In this document: piece after piece, positions 20,324 to 27,905 of the stretch | How the letters are laid out: each line of letters opens with the position of its first letter | How positions within the stretch are numbered: position 1 is the stretch's first letter | Assembly (NCBI RefSeq): GCF_004785665.1 | Contig: NZ_SRPJ01000007.1 | Location: 20,729-84,728, forward strand | Reading direction: 5' to 3' | DNA length: 64,000 bases | DNA from: Staphylococcus pragensis | GTDB lineage: Bacteria > Bacillota > Bacilli > Staphylococcales > Staphylococcaceae | Program-made: the position numbers and the translations under genes | The notes under the pieces: model-generated | The model's input: only the letters and a program-made list of their open reading frames with translations | What the model was told of the DNA's origin: nothing | The model's database searches: none

Positions 20324-23260
20324 TTATGCTGATTTTTTGCGGTTACGTAAGTATACTAAACTTGCGCCTGTAATCACTAATACGATAGCAATACCATGCT
20401 CTGCAATATCGCCATTTTTACCTGTGTTAGGTAATTGAGCAGTAGGTGTGTGAGGAGATGTCATAGGTGAATTAGTCGTTTCATTTGTATTACTTTTAGC
20501 TACATTATGTGACTGATGTACATGAGTTGCACTTACATCTAAATGTTTATTATCGAAGGCATGTTTTCCTTCATGAGAAGGTTGTTTCATTGATGCCACT
20601 GTGTTAGATGATTGATGTGATTTCTCATTAGTATGTGTCACGTTAGAGCATGCTTTTGTTGCATTATTATGATTAGCGTTTTGATGATGCGTTTTACCTT
20701 CATTTGTTTTACCATTTTGACCGTTTGTGCCTACTGTATTTGTATTGTTATGTTGATGTTGCGTAGGGAATATGATGATGTTGTCGCCTTTATGATAGTG
20801 ATGTTTACCACTTGCTACGTGACCTTTTGTTGCTTCATTTTCAGAAGAAGCGTGATGACCTGTACATTGATGTGCACCATGCTCTTCATGGTGAGCAACT
20901 TCGCCATTATGTTTAGGCGTATCTACGTCTGTATTGTTATCGTTGTTACCGGGTTGAGGTGTACCGTTAGCGTTATTATTGTTATCGCCAGTGTGAGTGC
21001 CTGTATTAGGCTGTTCATCACTTTCAGGCTGACCATTAATAATACGTACAGGCTCTGTCGTATCATATTTGTTTAAATCCGCTTCTTTAATATACTGTGC
21101 CACGACGGCATCTAGTGAAATGCCTTCTTCACGTTGTCCACCGAACATATCATAGCCATCTCCTTGATTAGCGGTGAAATCATTTGTTGTGACATAATAT
21201 GTGCGATTTGGGTCCAAGTCTTCGTACGTACCTGTGTCCTTATTCAATACTTTAATCGCATTGACGCGATGTCCTGCTTCTTTATTAATATCATAGTACA
21301 CGCGAATTGAGTCAGATACTTGTAAAAAGCCTCCGTTTGGCGCTAATACCGTTTTGCCATCTTGCATTTCTGTATCTGAACCAAGACTATGTTCGAATGC
21401 TTTTTCTACATCTGAACCTTTAACTTGAATTTGTGAAATTAAGTTTCCGAATGGTAATACTGTAATAATGTCGTTTTCTGTTACTTTACCTTTTTCAATA
21501 GAAGCGCGAATCCCACCACCATTTGTCACTGCGAAATCTGGTTGATGTGAGAAGTTCTTAGCGCCATATGCTTCCATCGCATCGGTAATTAAGTTGCCTA
21601 AATTCGTTTCTTGTGTACGCGCTTGAGCACGTTCTCCGTTAAATGTCACGGTGTTGTTAGGAATGACCACTGTAGACGTTTCTTTTAAGAATTCATCGTT
21701 CGCTTTCTTCGTTTGAGCCTCGATTTGAGAATCAGCCGTCACGTCTTTAGCATCCGCTACATTGATTAATGAAGCGTTGACGTCAGATGCTTTTTTATTT
21801 TGAAAATTAAAATCAACACGGCCAACATTAGCTAGTGCCGTTCCAGTCTGAGCAAGGACATTATTTGAACCATAATGTTCACCATGATCAATCACTGTAT
21901 GTGAATGACCATCTAGTACAAAAATGGGCTGTTTGAAAGCGCCACTTTTAGTTAATTGATCGATAAGGTAATCCCCACGCCAAATAGACTTTGTTGATTT
22001 ATCTACACCTAAATGAGATAAAATGACGAACACATCGACCTTATTTTTAATATCTGTCATTGCTTGCGTCACACTAGGAAGTGGATCTTTAAATTCGACA
22101 CCTTCTACAGCAGTAGGAGAAGTCTTTGTCTTCGTTTCAGGCGTCGTCACACCTACAATTCCATAACGAATATTATTTTTATTGACGATAGTAGAAGGTT
22201 TGAACACACGATGTCCGTTTTTATAAATATTTGAAGAAACCATTGGGAAGTTAAGCTGTTTCTGTAAATGCATTAATTGATCATAACCAAAGTCAAATTC
22301 ATGATTTCCGATAGTCATAGCGTCGTAGCCCACGCCATTCATCGCTTTAGCCATTTCTTCACCTTTAGAATTATTAGATACTGGTAACCCTTGAAAAGCA
22401 TCGCCAGAATCAACGACTAAATCTGGATGATATTGCGCTTTAAGTCCCTTAACTTTAGCCATACCAATTACTCTGCCTTCATCTTCTACAAAACGGCCAT
22501 GAATGTCATTAGTATGTAAAATTGTATGTTTTGCAGTATTAGTAGAAGTCTTAGGAGTTGGTGCAACTGCTTTTGTTGAAGGTGTAGCAGGTTCTGCTGA
22601 TTTTGTGTCTTGAGTTTTATCTTTAGGAGTTTCTGTTTGAGCTTTTTGTGTCACATCTGAGTTGGTATTTGGTGATTCTATAGTGTTGTTATGTTGAGGT
22701 TGTTGCACTGAATCTTGTGCAGTTTTTGAACTTTTGTTCTCTTGCGTAGAAGGTTGTGTCGCTACTTCTTGAGTAGGCGCTTCAGTAGTTGCTTTCTCTT
22801 CAGTTTGAGAAGGTGGTTCTACCTCTTCAGACGCTGGCGTAGCAGTTTTTTTAACTTCTTGAGAAGGTGTTTCTACCTCTTCAGACATTGACATAGCAGT
22901 TTTTTTAATTTCTTGAGAAGGTGTTTCTACCGATGTTTCATTTTTTGAAAAGGCAGAACCTTGAGATGAATCAAGGGGCTTCTCTGAAGTAGCAGATTGT
23001 GTAGAGGATGAGATTGTATCTTGATGTGATGTAGCTGTATCTTGATGTGATGGTGTTGAGTCTTGTTGTGTTATAACTGTATCTTGTTGTGTTGATGACT
23101 TATCTTGGTGCGCTGGTGTTTGTACTGATGTAGTTGTTTCAGTATTAGTAGCATTATTAGTCGAGTTAGTATCTTGTATTTCGGCAGCATAGGATGTGCC
23201 AGATACTAAACCGAATGCTAAAAATAAAATAAGTAAGAATGGAACGAGATACTGTTTCAT
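20324..23260 (-). CDS. adsA: LPXTG-anchored 5'-nucleotidase, AdsA-like, with His-rich stalk
   Basis: This 978-residue surface protein has an N-terminal signal peptide (hydrophobic core, then SYAA), a Gln/Thr/Ser-rich repetitive region to about residue 240, a metallophosphatase domain (HTNDIHGRF near 247, GNHEFDFG near 317, DGHSHT near 449), a 5'-nucleotidase C-terminal domain (NGGGIRAS near 578, GDGYDMFGG near 700), a linker with 24 histidines and two cysteines at about 783-922, then LPNTG at 943-947, a membrane helix and a basic tail. The enzyme core closely matches AdsA of S. aureus, which makes adenosine from extracellular nucleotides and aids immune evasion. AdsA as I recall it is about 770 residues and lacks the His-rich part. 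AAGGAGG precedes the start. Confidence 0.9.
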   Translation of the reverse strand: MKQYLVPFLLILFLAFGLVSGTSYAAEIQDTNSTNNATNTETTTSVQTPAHQDKSSTQQDTVITQQDSTPSHQDTATSHQDTISSSTQSATSEKPLDSSQGSAFSKNETSVETPSQEIKKTAMSMSEEVETPSQEVKKTATPASEEVEPPSQTEEKATTEAPTQEVATQPSTQENKSSKTAQDSVQQPQHNNTIESPNTNSDVTQKAQTETPKDKTQDTKSAEPATPSTKAVAPTPKTSTNTAKHTILHTNDIHGRFVEDEGRVIGMAKVKGLKAQYHPDLVVDSGDAFQGLPVSNNSKGEEMAKAMNGVGYDAMTIGNHEFDFGYDQLMHLQKQLNFPMVSSNIYKNGHRVFKPSTIVNKNNIRYGIVGVTTPETKTKTSPTAVEGVEFKDPLPSVTQAMTDIKNKVDVFVILSHLGVDKSTKSIWRGDYLIDQLTKSGAFKQPIFVLDGHSHTVIDHGEHYGSNNVLAQTGTALANVGRVDFNFQNKKASDVNASLINVADAKDVTADSQIEAQTKKANDEFLKETSTVVIPNNTVTFNGERAQARTQETNLGNLITDAMEAYGAKNFSHQPDFAVTNGGGIRASIEKGKVTENDIITVLPFGNLISQIQVKGSDVEKAFEHSLGSDTEMQDGKTVLAPNGGFLQVSDSIRVYYDINKEAGHRVNAIKVLNKDTGTYEDLDPNRTYYVTTNDFTANQGDGYDMFGGQREEGISLDAVVAQYIKEADLNKYDTTEPVRIINGQPESDEQPNTGTHTGDNNNNANGTPQPGNNDNNTDVDTPKHNGEVAHHEEHGAHQCTGHHASSENEATKGHVASGKHHYHKGDNIIIFPTQHQHNNTNTVGTNGQNGKTNEGKTHHQNANHNNATKACSNVTHTNEKSHQSSNTVASMKQPSHEGKHAFDNKHLDVSATHVHQSHNVAKSNTNETTNSPMTSPHTPTAQLPNTGKNGDIAEHGIAIVLVITGASLVYLRNRKKSA
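20495..20914 (-). repeat. Histidine-rich coding segment of the AdsA-like protein
   Basis: About 140 codons (residues 783-922) encode 24 His, two Cys and many Asn, Thr and Gly, with clusters such as VAHHEEHGAHQCTGHH and GKHHYHKGD. It lies between the enzyme and the sortase signal, so it would sit in the cell wall. See the findings. Confidence 0.85.
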
Positions 23261-23446
23261 ATTAGCCTCCTTTATGAATAAAATTTACATTCTCATCTTA
23301 GCATAAGGCGAAGGATATAAAGCTTTCTTGTGGGATTATTTACGTTAACTTTAAAAATAATTAATAAATATAGTGTTTTGTGTGCTAAGTATCTCTGACT
23401 TTTCAAAAAAAGAGAAAAAACAAAAGCATGTACTTTGTGAGTATAC

Positions 23447-23463
23447 AAGAAAGCGCTTTTATA
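23447..23463. promoter_or_regulatory. Candidate cre (CcpA) site upstream of threonine dehydrogenase
   Basis: AAGAAAGCGCTTTTATA keeps the palindromic AAAGCGCTTT core and differs at two outer bases from the CcpA consensus. It overlaps AT-rich boxes that could form the -10 (TATACT at 23460-23465 or TATAAT at 23465-23470), about 90 bases upstream of the start. Binding there would block transcription. Confidence 0.5.
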
Positions 23464-23546
23464 CTATAATAAACATGTAATCAGGGACTATGTATTCTCT
23501 GAGAGGACAATTATACGTGTAAAACACACAAAGGGAGCTTTTATTT

Positions 23547-24503
23547 ATGGAAAGAATTGTTATTACAGGAGCGCTTGGTCAAATCGGGACTGAGTTGGTA
23601 TTAAAATGTCGCGAAATTTATGGGAATGATAATGTTTTAGCGACGGATATTAGAGAGCCTGAAGAGGGATCACAGGTTGCAAATGGACCGTTTGAAATTT
23701 TAGACGTAACGAATCGTGAAGCGATGATGGCTACCGTTGAGAACTTTAAAGCGGATACGTTAATGCATATGGCAGCGTTACTATCAGCGACTGCTGAAAA
23801 GAATCCGTTATTGGCATGGGATTTAAATATGGGCGGTTTAATGAATGCATTAGAAACGGCTAGAACATATGATTTACATTTCTTCACGCCAAGTTCTATT
23901 GGAGCGTTTGGTGATTCTACGCCTAAGAAAAATACGCCACAAAATACGATTCAACAACCTACTACAATGTATGGTGTGAATAAGGTTGCTGGTGAGTTAT
24001 TATGCCAATACTACTTCAAGAAATTCGGCGTGGATACGCGTAGTGTGAGATTCCCTGGACTTATTTCTCACGTTAAAGAACCAGGTGGCGGTACGACTGA
24101 CTATGCGGTTGAGATTTACTTTGAAGCGGTTAGAAAAGGTCGTTATACAAGCTATATCGCGAAAGACACTTACATGGATATGATGTATATGGATGATGCG
24201 ATTGATGCGATTATTAAATTAATGGAAGCGGATGCTGACAAGCTTGAAACACGTAATGGTTATAACTTAAGTGCGATGAGTTTCGAGCCTGAGGAAATTA
24301 AAGCGGCGATTCAAAAACATTATCCTGATTTCGTGTTAGATTACGAAGTGGATCCTGCACGTCAAGCGATTGCGGATAGCTGGCCTGATAATATTGATAC
24401 GAGTTATTCTCGTAAAGAGTGGGGCTTTGATCCTAAATATGATTTAGCTGGTATGACTGAATTAATGTTAAAAGCGATTGAAGAAAAAGAGCAAAATAAA
24501 TAA
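23547..24503 (+). CDS. L-threonine 3-dehydrogenase, short-chain GalE-like type
   Basis: The 318-residue protein is an extended SDR with the Rossmann motif ITGALGQIG at about residues 6-14 and the YGVNK pair (Tyr and Lys) at about 141-145. [38 protein letters not shown] and IADSWP are blocks I associate with the GalE-like threonine dehydrogenases of Flavobacterium and animals, rather than the zinc-dependent Tdh of E. coli. It oxidises threonine to 2-amino-3-ketobutyrate, the substrate of kbl at 16671-17861. GGGAG precedes the ATG. General NAD-dependent epimerase is the common annotation; I consider threonine dehydrogenase more likely. Confidence 0.85.
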   Translation: MERIVITGALGQIGTELVLKCREIYGNDNVLATDIREPEEGSQVANGPFEILDVTNREAMMATVENFKADTLMHMAALLSATAEKNPLLAWDLNMGGLMNALETARTYDLHFFTPSSIGAFGDSTPKKNTPQNTIQQPTTMYGVNKVAGELLCQYYFKKFGVDTRSVRFPGLISHVKEPGGGTTDYAVEIYFEAVRKGRYTSYIAKDTYMDMMYMDDAIDAIIKLMEADADKLETRNGYNLSAMSFEPEEIKAAIQKHYPDFVLDYEVDPARQAIADSWPDNIDTSYSRKEWGFDPKYDLAGMTELMLKAIEEKEQNK

Positions 24504-24516
24504 GTTTGATATATTG

Positions 24517-24550
24517 AACTAGCAAGGTGATAGTACCTTGCTAGTTTTTT
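24517..24550 (+). terminator. Intrinsic terminator after threonine dehydrogenase
   Basis: AACTAGCAAGGT and ACCTTGCTAGTT form a 12-bp stem with a T run after it. Confidence 0.95.
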
Positions 24551-24560
24551 GTGTGAAAAG

Positions 24561-24729
24561 GAAGTTCTAAAATGGAGTCTCATTTCACTTAAGTTGAGAT
24601 GCTTGCCTAGGGTACAGTTTCAGCCAGAAATTCCGCACAAATAAATTTGTGGGAATTTCTAAGGTCTTCAACTTGTACTGTTCCCTCAGGCGTCACTCAA
24701 CTACGTTTCATTATCCATTTTAGAACTTC
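24561..24729 (-). repeat. Staphylococcal palindromic intergenic repeat, copy 1 (full length)
   Basis: The element is bounded by perfect 16-bp inverted repeats, GAAGTTCTAAAATGGA at 24561-24576 and TCCATTTTAGAACTTC at 24714-24729. Inside are nested paired arms: GGGTACAGT with ACTGTTCCC, and AGAAATTCC at 24626-24634 with GGAATTTCT at 24652-24660. The whole unit can fold into one long hairpin. Related copies occur at 49035, 49243, 50337 and 56340. Orientation is given relative to the copy at 50337. Confidence 0.8.
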
Positions 24730-24888
24730 TTACTTAAGTGTGTAATTACTTATAACTAATATTTTTATTGTGCTACCAATCCTTTTAAATTTATTTAATT
24801 ACTGTTTTTCAATGTTAATGATAGATTTAAATTAAGTATTAAAGTATGTTACTTTTAAGGAAAGGGTTTACAATAAGTATTTAGTTTG

Positions 24889-24903
24889 AATTTTTTGAAA
24901 ATT
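24889..24903. promoter_or_regulatory. CodY box upstream of ilvE
   Basis: AATTTTTTGAAAATT matches the 15-base CodY consensus AATTTTCWGAAAATT at all but one position. It lies immediately upstream of the -35 box of the ilvE promoter. CodY senses branched-chain amino acids and GTP, which fits a branched-chain aminotransferase gene. Confidence 0.75.
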
Positions 24904-24905
24904 TA

Positions 24906-24934
24906 TTGAATAGAAAATACGAGATTGCTATAAT
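24906..24934 (+). promoter_or_regulatory. Promoter of ilvE
   Basis: TTGAAT at 24906-24911 and TATAAT at 24929-24934 have a 17-base spacer; the start codon is 43 bases further on. Confidence 0.8.
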
Positions 24935-24976
24935 TTAAGTTACTATTAATCAGGAAAACATTAGGAGGTTTTCATC

Positions 24977-26053
24977 ATGTCAGGAAAAGTTAAATTTGAA
25001 CAACGCGACACACTTAAAGAGAAACCAGAAGGCAATTTGGGATTTGGTCAGTACTTCACTGATTACATGTTAAGTTTAGACTATGATGCTGATAAAGGAT
25101 GGCATGATTTAAAAATCGTTCCTTACGCACCAATTGAAGTATCTCCAGCTGCACAAGGGCTTCACTACGGTCAAGCAGTATTCGAAGGATTAAAAGCTTA
25201 CAAACATAATGGCGAAGTAGTATTATTCCGTCCAGATCAAAACTTCAAACGTATCAACGATTCATTAGCACGTTTAGAAATGCCTAAAGTGGATGAAGAA
25301 TTATTATTAGATGGATTAAAACAACTAGTTGATGTTGAACGTGATTGGGTACCTGAAGGCGAAGGTCAATCATTATATATTCGTCCATTCGTATTCGCAA
25401 CAGAAGGTATTTTAGGCGTTAGAGCTTCTCATCAATATAAATTATTAATTATCTTATCTCCATCTGGTGCATATTACGGTGGCGACACATTAAAAACAAC
25501 TAAAATTTATGTAGAGGATGAATATGTACGTGCTGTACGTGGCGGTGTAGGTTTCGCTAAAGTAGCAGGTAACTACGCAGCAAGCTTATTAGCACAAACA
25601 AATGCGAACCAATTAGGTTATGACCAAGTATTATGGTTAGACGGGGTTGAACGTAAATACGTTGAAGAAGTAGGTAGTATGAATATCTTCTTCGTTGAAA
25701 ATGGAAAACTCGTTACACCAGCATTAAATGGTAGTATTTTACCAGGTATCACACGTAAATCAATTATTGAATTAGCTAAAGAACTTGGCTATGAAGTTGA
25801 AGAACGTAAAGTAGGCATCGATGAATTATTCGAAGCATACGATAAAGGTGAATTGACAGAGGTATTCGGTTCAGGTACAGCAGCAGTTATTTCACCAGTA
25901 GGCGTATTAAAATATGAAGATCGTGAAATCGTAATTAACAATAACGAACCAGGTGAAATCACTAAAAAATTATACGATACTTACACAGGCATCCAAAGCG
26001 GTAAATTAGAAGATAAACACGGCTGGAGAGTAGTCGTACCAGAATATAAATAA
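24977..26053 (+). CDS. ilvE: Branched-chain amino acid aminotransferase
   Basis: IlvE (358 residues) is a fold-type IV PLP enzyme that interconverts leucine, isoleucine and valine with their 2-oxo acids; in staphylococci it also feeds branched fatty-acid synthesis. [15 protein letters not shown] at about residues 61-75, the PLP-lysine region [13 protein letters not shown] at about 193-205, and [10 protein letters not shown] and [11 protein letters not shown] further on are the family landmarks. AGGAGG precedes the ATG. It is monocistronic, with a CodY box and promoter upstream and a terminator downstream. Confidence 0.96.
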   Translation: MSGKVKFEQRDTLKEKPEGNLGFGQYFTDYMLSLDYDADKGWHDLKIVPYAPIEVSPAAQGLHYGQAVFEGLKAYKHNGEVVLFRPDQNFKRINDSLARLEMPKVDEELLLDGLKQLVDVERDWVPEGEGQSLYIRPFVFATEGILGVRASHQYKLLIILSPSGAYYGGDTLKTTKIYVEDEYVRAVRGGVGFAKVAGNYAASLLAQTNANQLGYDQVLWLDGVERKYVEEVGSMNIFFVENGKLVTPALNGSILPGITRKSIIELAKELGYEVEERKVGIDELFEAYDKGELTEVFGSGTAAVISPVGVLKYEDREIVINNNEPGEITKKLYDTYTGIQSGKLEDKHGWRVVVPEYK

Positions 26054-26067
26054 TAGAGAATTTAATT

Positions 26068-26106
26068 AGCTAGAAACGCTGAAATAAAGCAGTTTCTAGC
26101 TTTTTG
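26068..26106 (+). terminator. Intrinsic terminator after ilvE
   Basis: GCTAGAAAC and GTTTCTAGC pair around a 15-base loop that itself contains GCT/AGC pairs; a T run follows. Confidence 0.9.
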
Positions 26107-26255
26107 TTATATTCTTCGTTATCTTTCTTATAACTACATTAGTAACGAGCAATCTTTTATTCATTAGTATCGCTTCATTTATTTTACTTATTCAATTAGT
26201 CATTTCTTATAATCGTTTTGAAAACAGAAAGCACTCGTAACTTAATACACAAATA

Positions 26256-26284
26256 AAAAGATCAACATTAGTTGGTCTTTTTTA
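26256..26284. terminator. Bidirectional hairpin terminator before the small-gene island
   Basis: AAAAGATCAAC and GTTGGTCTTTT flank an ATTA loop, with T runs on both strands. It probably ends the minus-strand small membrane gene just to its right. Confidence 0.75.
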
Positions 26285-26326
26285 ATGAAATAAATTGTTA
26301 TATTAAAAATCTGAAATAATAAATAG

Positions 26327-26511
26327 CTATTTACCGTCTAAATGACGCCCTATATAACCTAAAATTGAACCAATAACGAAAAGCAATATAATATATATTA
26401 TATTTGATAATTGATTATCTAAATCTAACGATGGTTGAATAAAAAAGTAGCAATAATAACTATTATTAAAAATATAACACCAGCAATTAATCTATATCTT
26501 AGTGTACGCAT
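26327..26511 (-). pseudogene. Small two-helix membrane protein gene split at a slippery heptamer
   Basis: The ATG at 26511 follows AAGGGGA and encodes MRTLRYRLIAGVIFLIIVII and a few more residues before a stop at 26425-26427 (28 codons). A shift to the -1 frame at the heptamer T TTT TTA (26446-26440) continues through IQPSLDLD, a second hydrophobic helix and the end GRHLDGK, stopping at 26327. The joined product would be 61 residues with two membrane segments. The gene is therefore either a one-base deletion in a T run, decoded by programmed -1 frameshifting, or rescued by polymerase slippage. Function unknown. Confidence 0.6.
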
Positions 26512-26765
26512 TTTTGTTCCCCTTATCTTTACCATATTGTTGTGCTTCACATTTAGCAGTATTCATTTTGAATTGAAAATTGTGAAGATAGATTTGGCAG
26601 TGACAAACTTTATGCATTAACTTCAGTTCTACTTTATCAATGTATATAAAAAATAGTAATTACATCATTACAAAAATACCATATTTAACTAACATATCTA
26701 GAAATTTTAGAAAGATAAATAATGTGATAGTTTGAAAATATAAAGTAAGAAAGGGGAGGAATCTA

Positions 26766-27008
26766 ATGCCTCAAGTTATAATGTTGATTATAACTATCAT
26801 TTGTATACTATATATTGTTTATTGTTTAGTAAAAGACAAACCAATTATTAATGTGTTTATTGCGGCTGTAGTACAATCAATTTTGCTTTTTTTAGTACGT
26901 TTTCTTTGGGTTAAAGAATCTTTTAGTCAATCAATTATAGCTTCGTTTGACTTAATAACGATTATATTTGTAATTATTTATGTAATATATAAGTTGGCAA
27001 AGAGGTAA
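26766..27008 (+). CDS. Small membrane protein of unknown function
   Basis: An 80-residue, almost wholly hydrophobic protein with three likely membrane helices (about residues 3-22, 27-48 and 58-77) separated by short charged turns such as KDKP and RFLWVKES. A strong ribosome site (AAAGGGGAGG) ends six bases before the ATG, which argues that it is translated. I do not recognise the family. A 49-codon frame follows immediately and may be coupled to it. Such helices are found in immunity or small transporter-associated proteins, but nothing here proves that. Confidence 0.65.
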   Translation: MPQVIMLIITIICILYIVYCLVKDKPIINVFIAAVVQSILLFLVRFLWVKESFSQSIIASFDLITIIFVIIYVIYKLAKR

Positions 27009-27013
27009 AAGAA

Positions 27014-27163
27014 TTGAGAGATATTGTAAGTTACTCAAGAAATAAGGTTAATGAAGTAATCTCTAAATATGAAGATAAACTGGTTAAATTAAAAAGTAAT
27101 CCAGTAGTTTATGAATTGAAAGACAGTTATGTAGAAGAATTGCTTTCGATTGAATTGAATTAA
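27014..27163 (+). CDS. Possible small charged alpha-helical protein
   Basis: A 49-codon frame starts at a TTG six bases after the stop of the small membrane protein; AGAGG at 27001-27005 is spaced eight bases from it. The product, beginning LRDIVSYSRNKVNEVISK, is charged with heptad-like hydrophobic positions and could form a coiled coil. No family is recognised. Coupled translation with the gene before it is plausible. The case rests only on spacing, ribosome site and helix pattern. Confidence 0.4.
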   Translation: MRDIVSYSRNKVNEVISKYEDKLVKLKSNPVVYELKDSYVEELLSIELN

Positions 27164-27276
27164 TTACTTTAATAACAGATTTGCATGTTAAATAATCATT
27201 TACGCAAGAATGCCCAAAAATTTCTAAATGAAGCTAAACTATAGGTATAAGACAAATATACAAGGAGTGAAATCAA

Positions 27277-27354
27277 ATGGTAGACGTATTCGGCTTCATT
27301 AAAAAAGTCATCGATTTAGTAAGTGGCATTCTTGTACACGGCGAACCTAAATAA
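27277..27354 (+). CDS. Phenol-soluble-modulin-like amphipathic peptide (25 residues)
   Basis: The ATG follows AAGGAG at a normal distance and encodes 25 residues, MVDVFGFIKKVIDLVSGILV plus a short HGEPK tail. Hydrophobic residues (V4, F7/I8, V11/I12, L14/V15, I18/L19) and polar ones (D3, K9/K10, D13, S16/G17) segregate at helical spacing, so the peptide is strongly amphipathic, like PSM-alpha and delta-toxin, which are short leaderless cytolytic peptides. Net charge is about zero. A strong dedicated terminator follows, so it has its own transcript. PSMs are usually agr-controlled; I see no clear AgrA site. A leaderless bacteriocin or a type I toxin are alternatives. Confidence 0.7.
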   Translation: MVDVFGFIKKVIDLVSGILVHGEPK

Positions 27355-27371
27355 GTTGTTAAATTGTATAG

Positions 27372-27424
27372 TAAATACCTCCTAAAAGTTAGATGAAATT
27401 CTAACATTTAGGAGGTATTTTTTT
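27372..27424 (+). terminator. Intrinsic terminator after the PSM-like gene
   Basis: AAATACCTCCTAAA pairs with TTTAGGAGGTATTT and a T run follows; the loop contains a second GTTAGA/TCTAAC pairing. Very strong. Confidence 0.93.
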
Positions 27425-27641
27425 AATAAGAACGACCCCACTAATCTATTGACTAATGGGGTAAGCTTTTACGATTTATGAAATTGAATAACCGTACTTA
27501 ATTTTACCCACCTATAATAGTTGTAAACTACATATTTTGATAAAAAATTAGATTTTTTATCAAATAGCATGTTCAAATGTTATATTATTGTTAAAAGTAA
27601 TATGTTCCACTTTAAAAAATAAAAGAAAGGTGATAAATATT

Positions 27642-27800
27642 ATGATTATTCGTGCGATAAAAGAATTTATCAAAGGTGCTAAAAAAGGTGTAAATGAAGC
27701 AAAAGAAAATCCAGAGAAATTTGAATATGGCGTATCTAAGGAAGAGGCGCGTCGTAGAAAATTTAGAGAAGACCGTAATAACCAAAAAGATAATAATTAA
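27642..27800 (+). CDS. Small highly charged protein with amphipathic N-terminus
   Basis: A 52-residue product from the ATG at 27642, with AAAGG at 27626-27630. Residues 1-16 (MIIRAIKEFIKGAKKG) form a cationic amphipathic helix; the rest is rich in Lys, Arg, Glu and Asn and probably unstructured. I do not recognise the family. It lies between the PSM-like gene and the HAD gene. The spacer 27425-27641 holds only an imperfect ACCCCA/TGGGGT inverted repeat near 27430-27466. Confidence 0.6.
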   Translation: MIIRAIKEFIKGAKKGVNEAKENPEKFEYGVSKEEARRRKFREDRNNQKDNN

Positions 27801-27905
27801 AAATCACAGCTTTGCTCCACCCATTTCACATTTCTATGCGAATCATAGCTATCTATATTACAATAGAAACGTTATAAATTTTGAGTGGTAGGAGTGTTAG
27901 TTGAA

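Noticed and set aside
20633..21076. 147-codon open frame on the plus strand inside the AdsA-like gene
   Set aside because: It is antisense to the His-rich repetitive coding segment, has no ribosome site, and its Cys/Ile/Met-rich composition is what the reverse complement of His/Asn/Thr codons gives.
24735..24976. T-box or other riboswitch upstream of ilvE
   Set aside because: No T-box signature or specifier structure; the leader after the promoter is only about 40 bases. CodY control explains the region better.
26435..26620. 61-codon plus-strand frame overlapping the split small membrane gene
   Set aside because: No ribosome site, and its first half is antisense to the better supported minus-strand gene.
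27694..27891. 65-codon frame overlapping the 52-residue small gene
   Set aside because: It begins inside that gene in another frame without a ribosome site.
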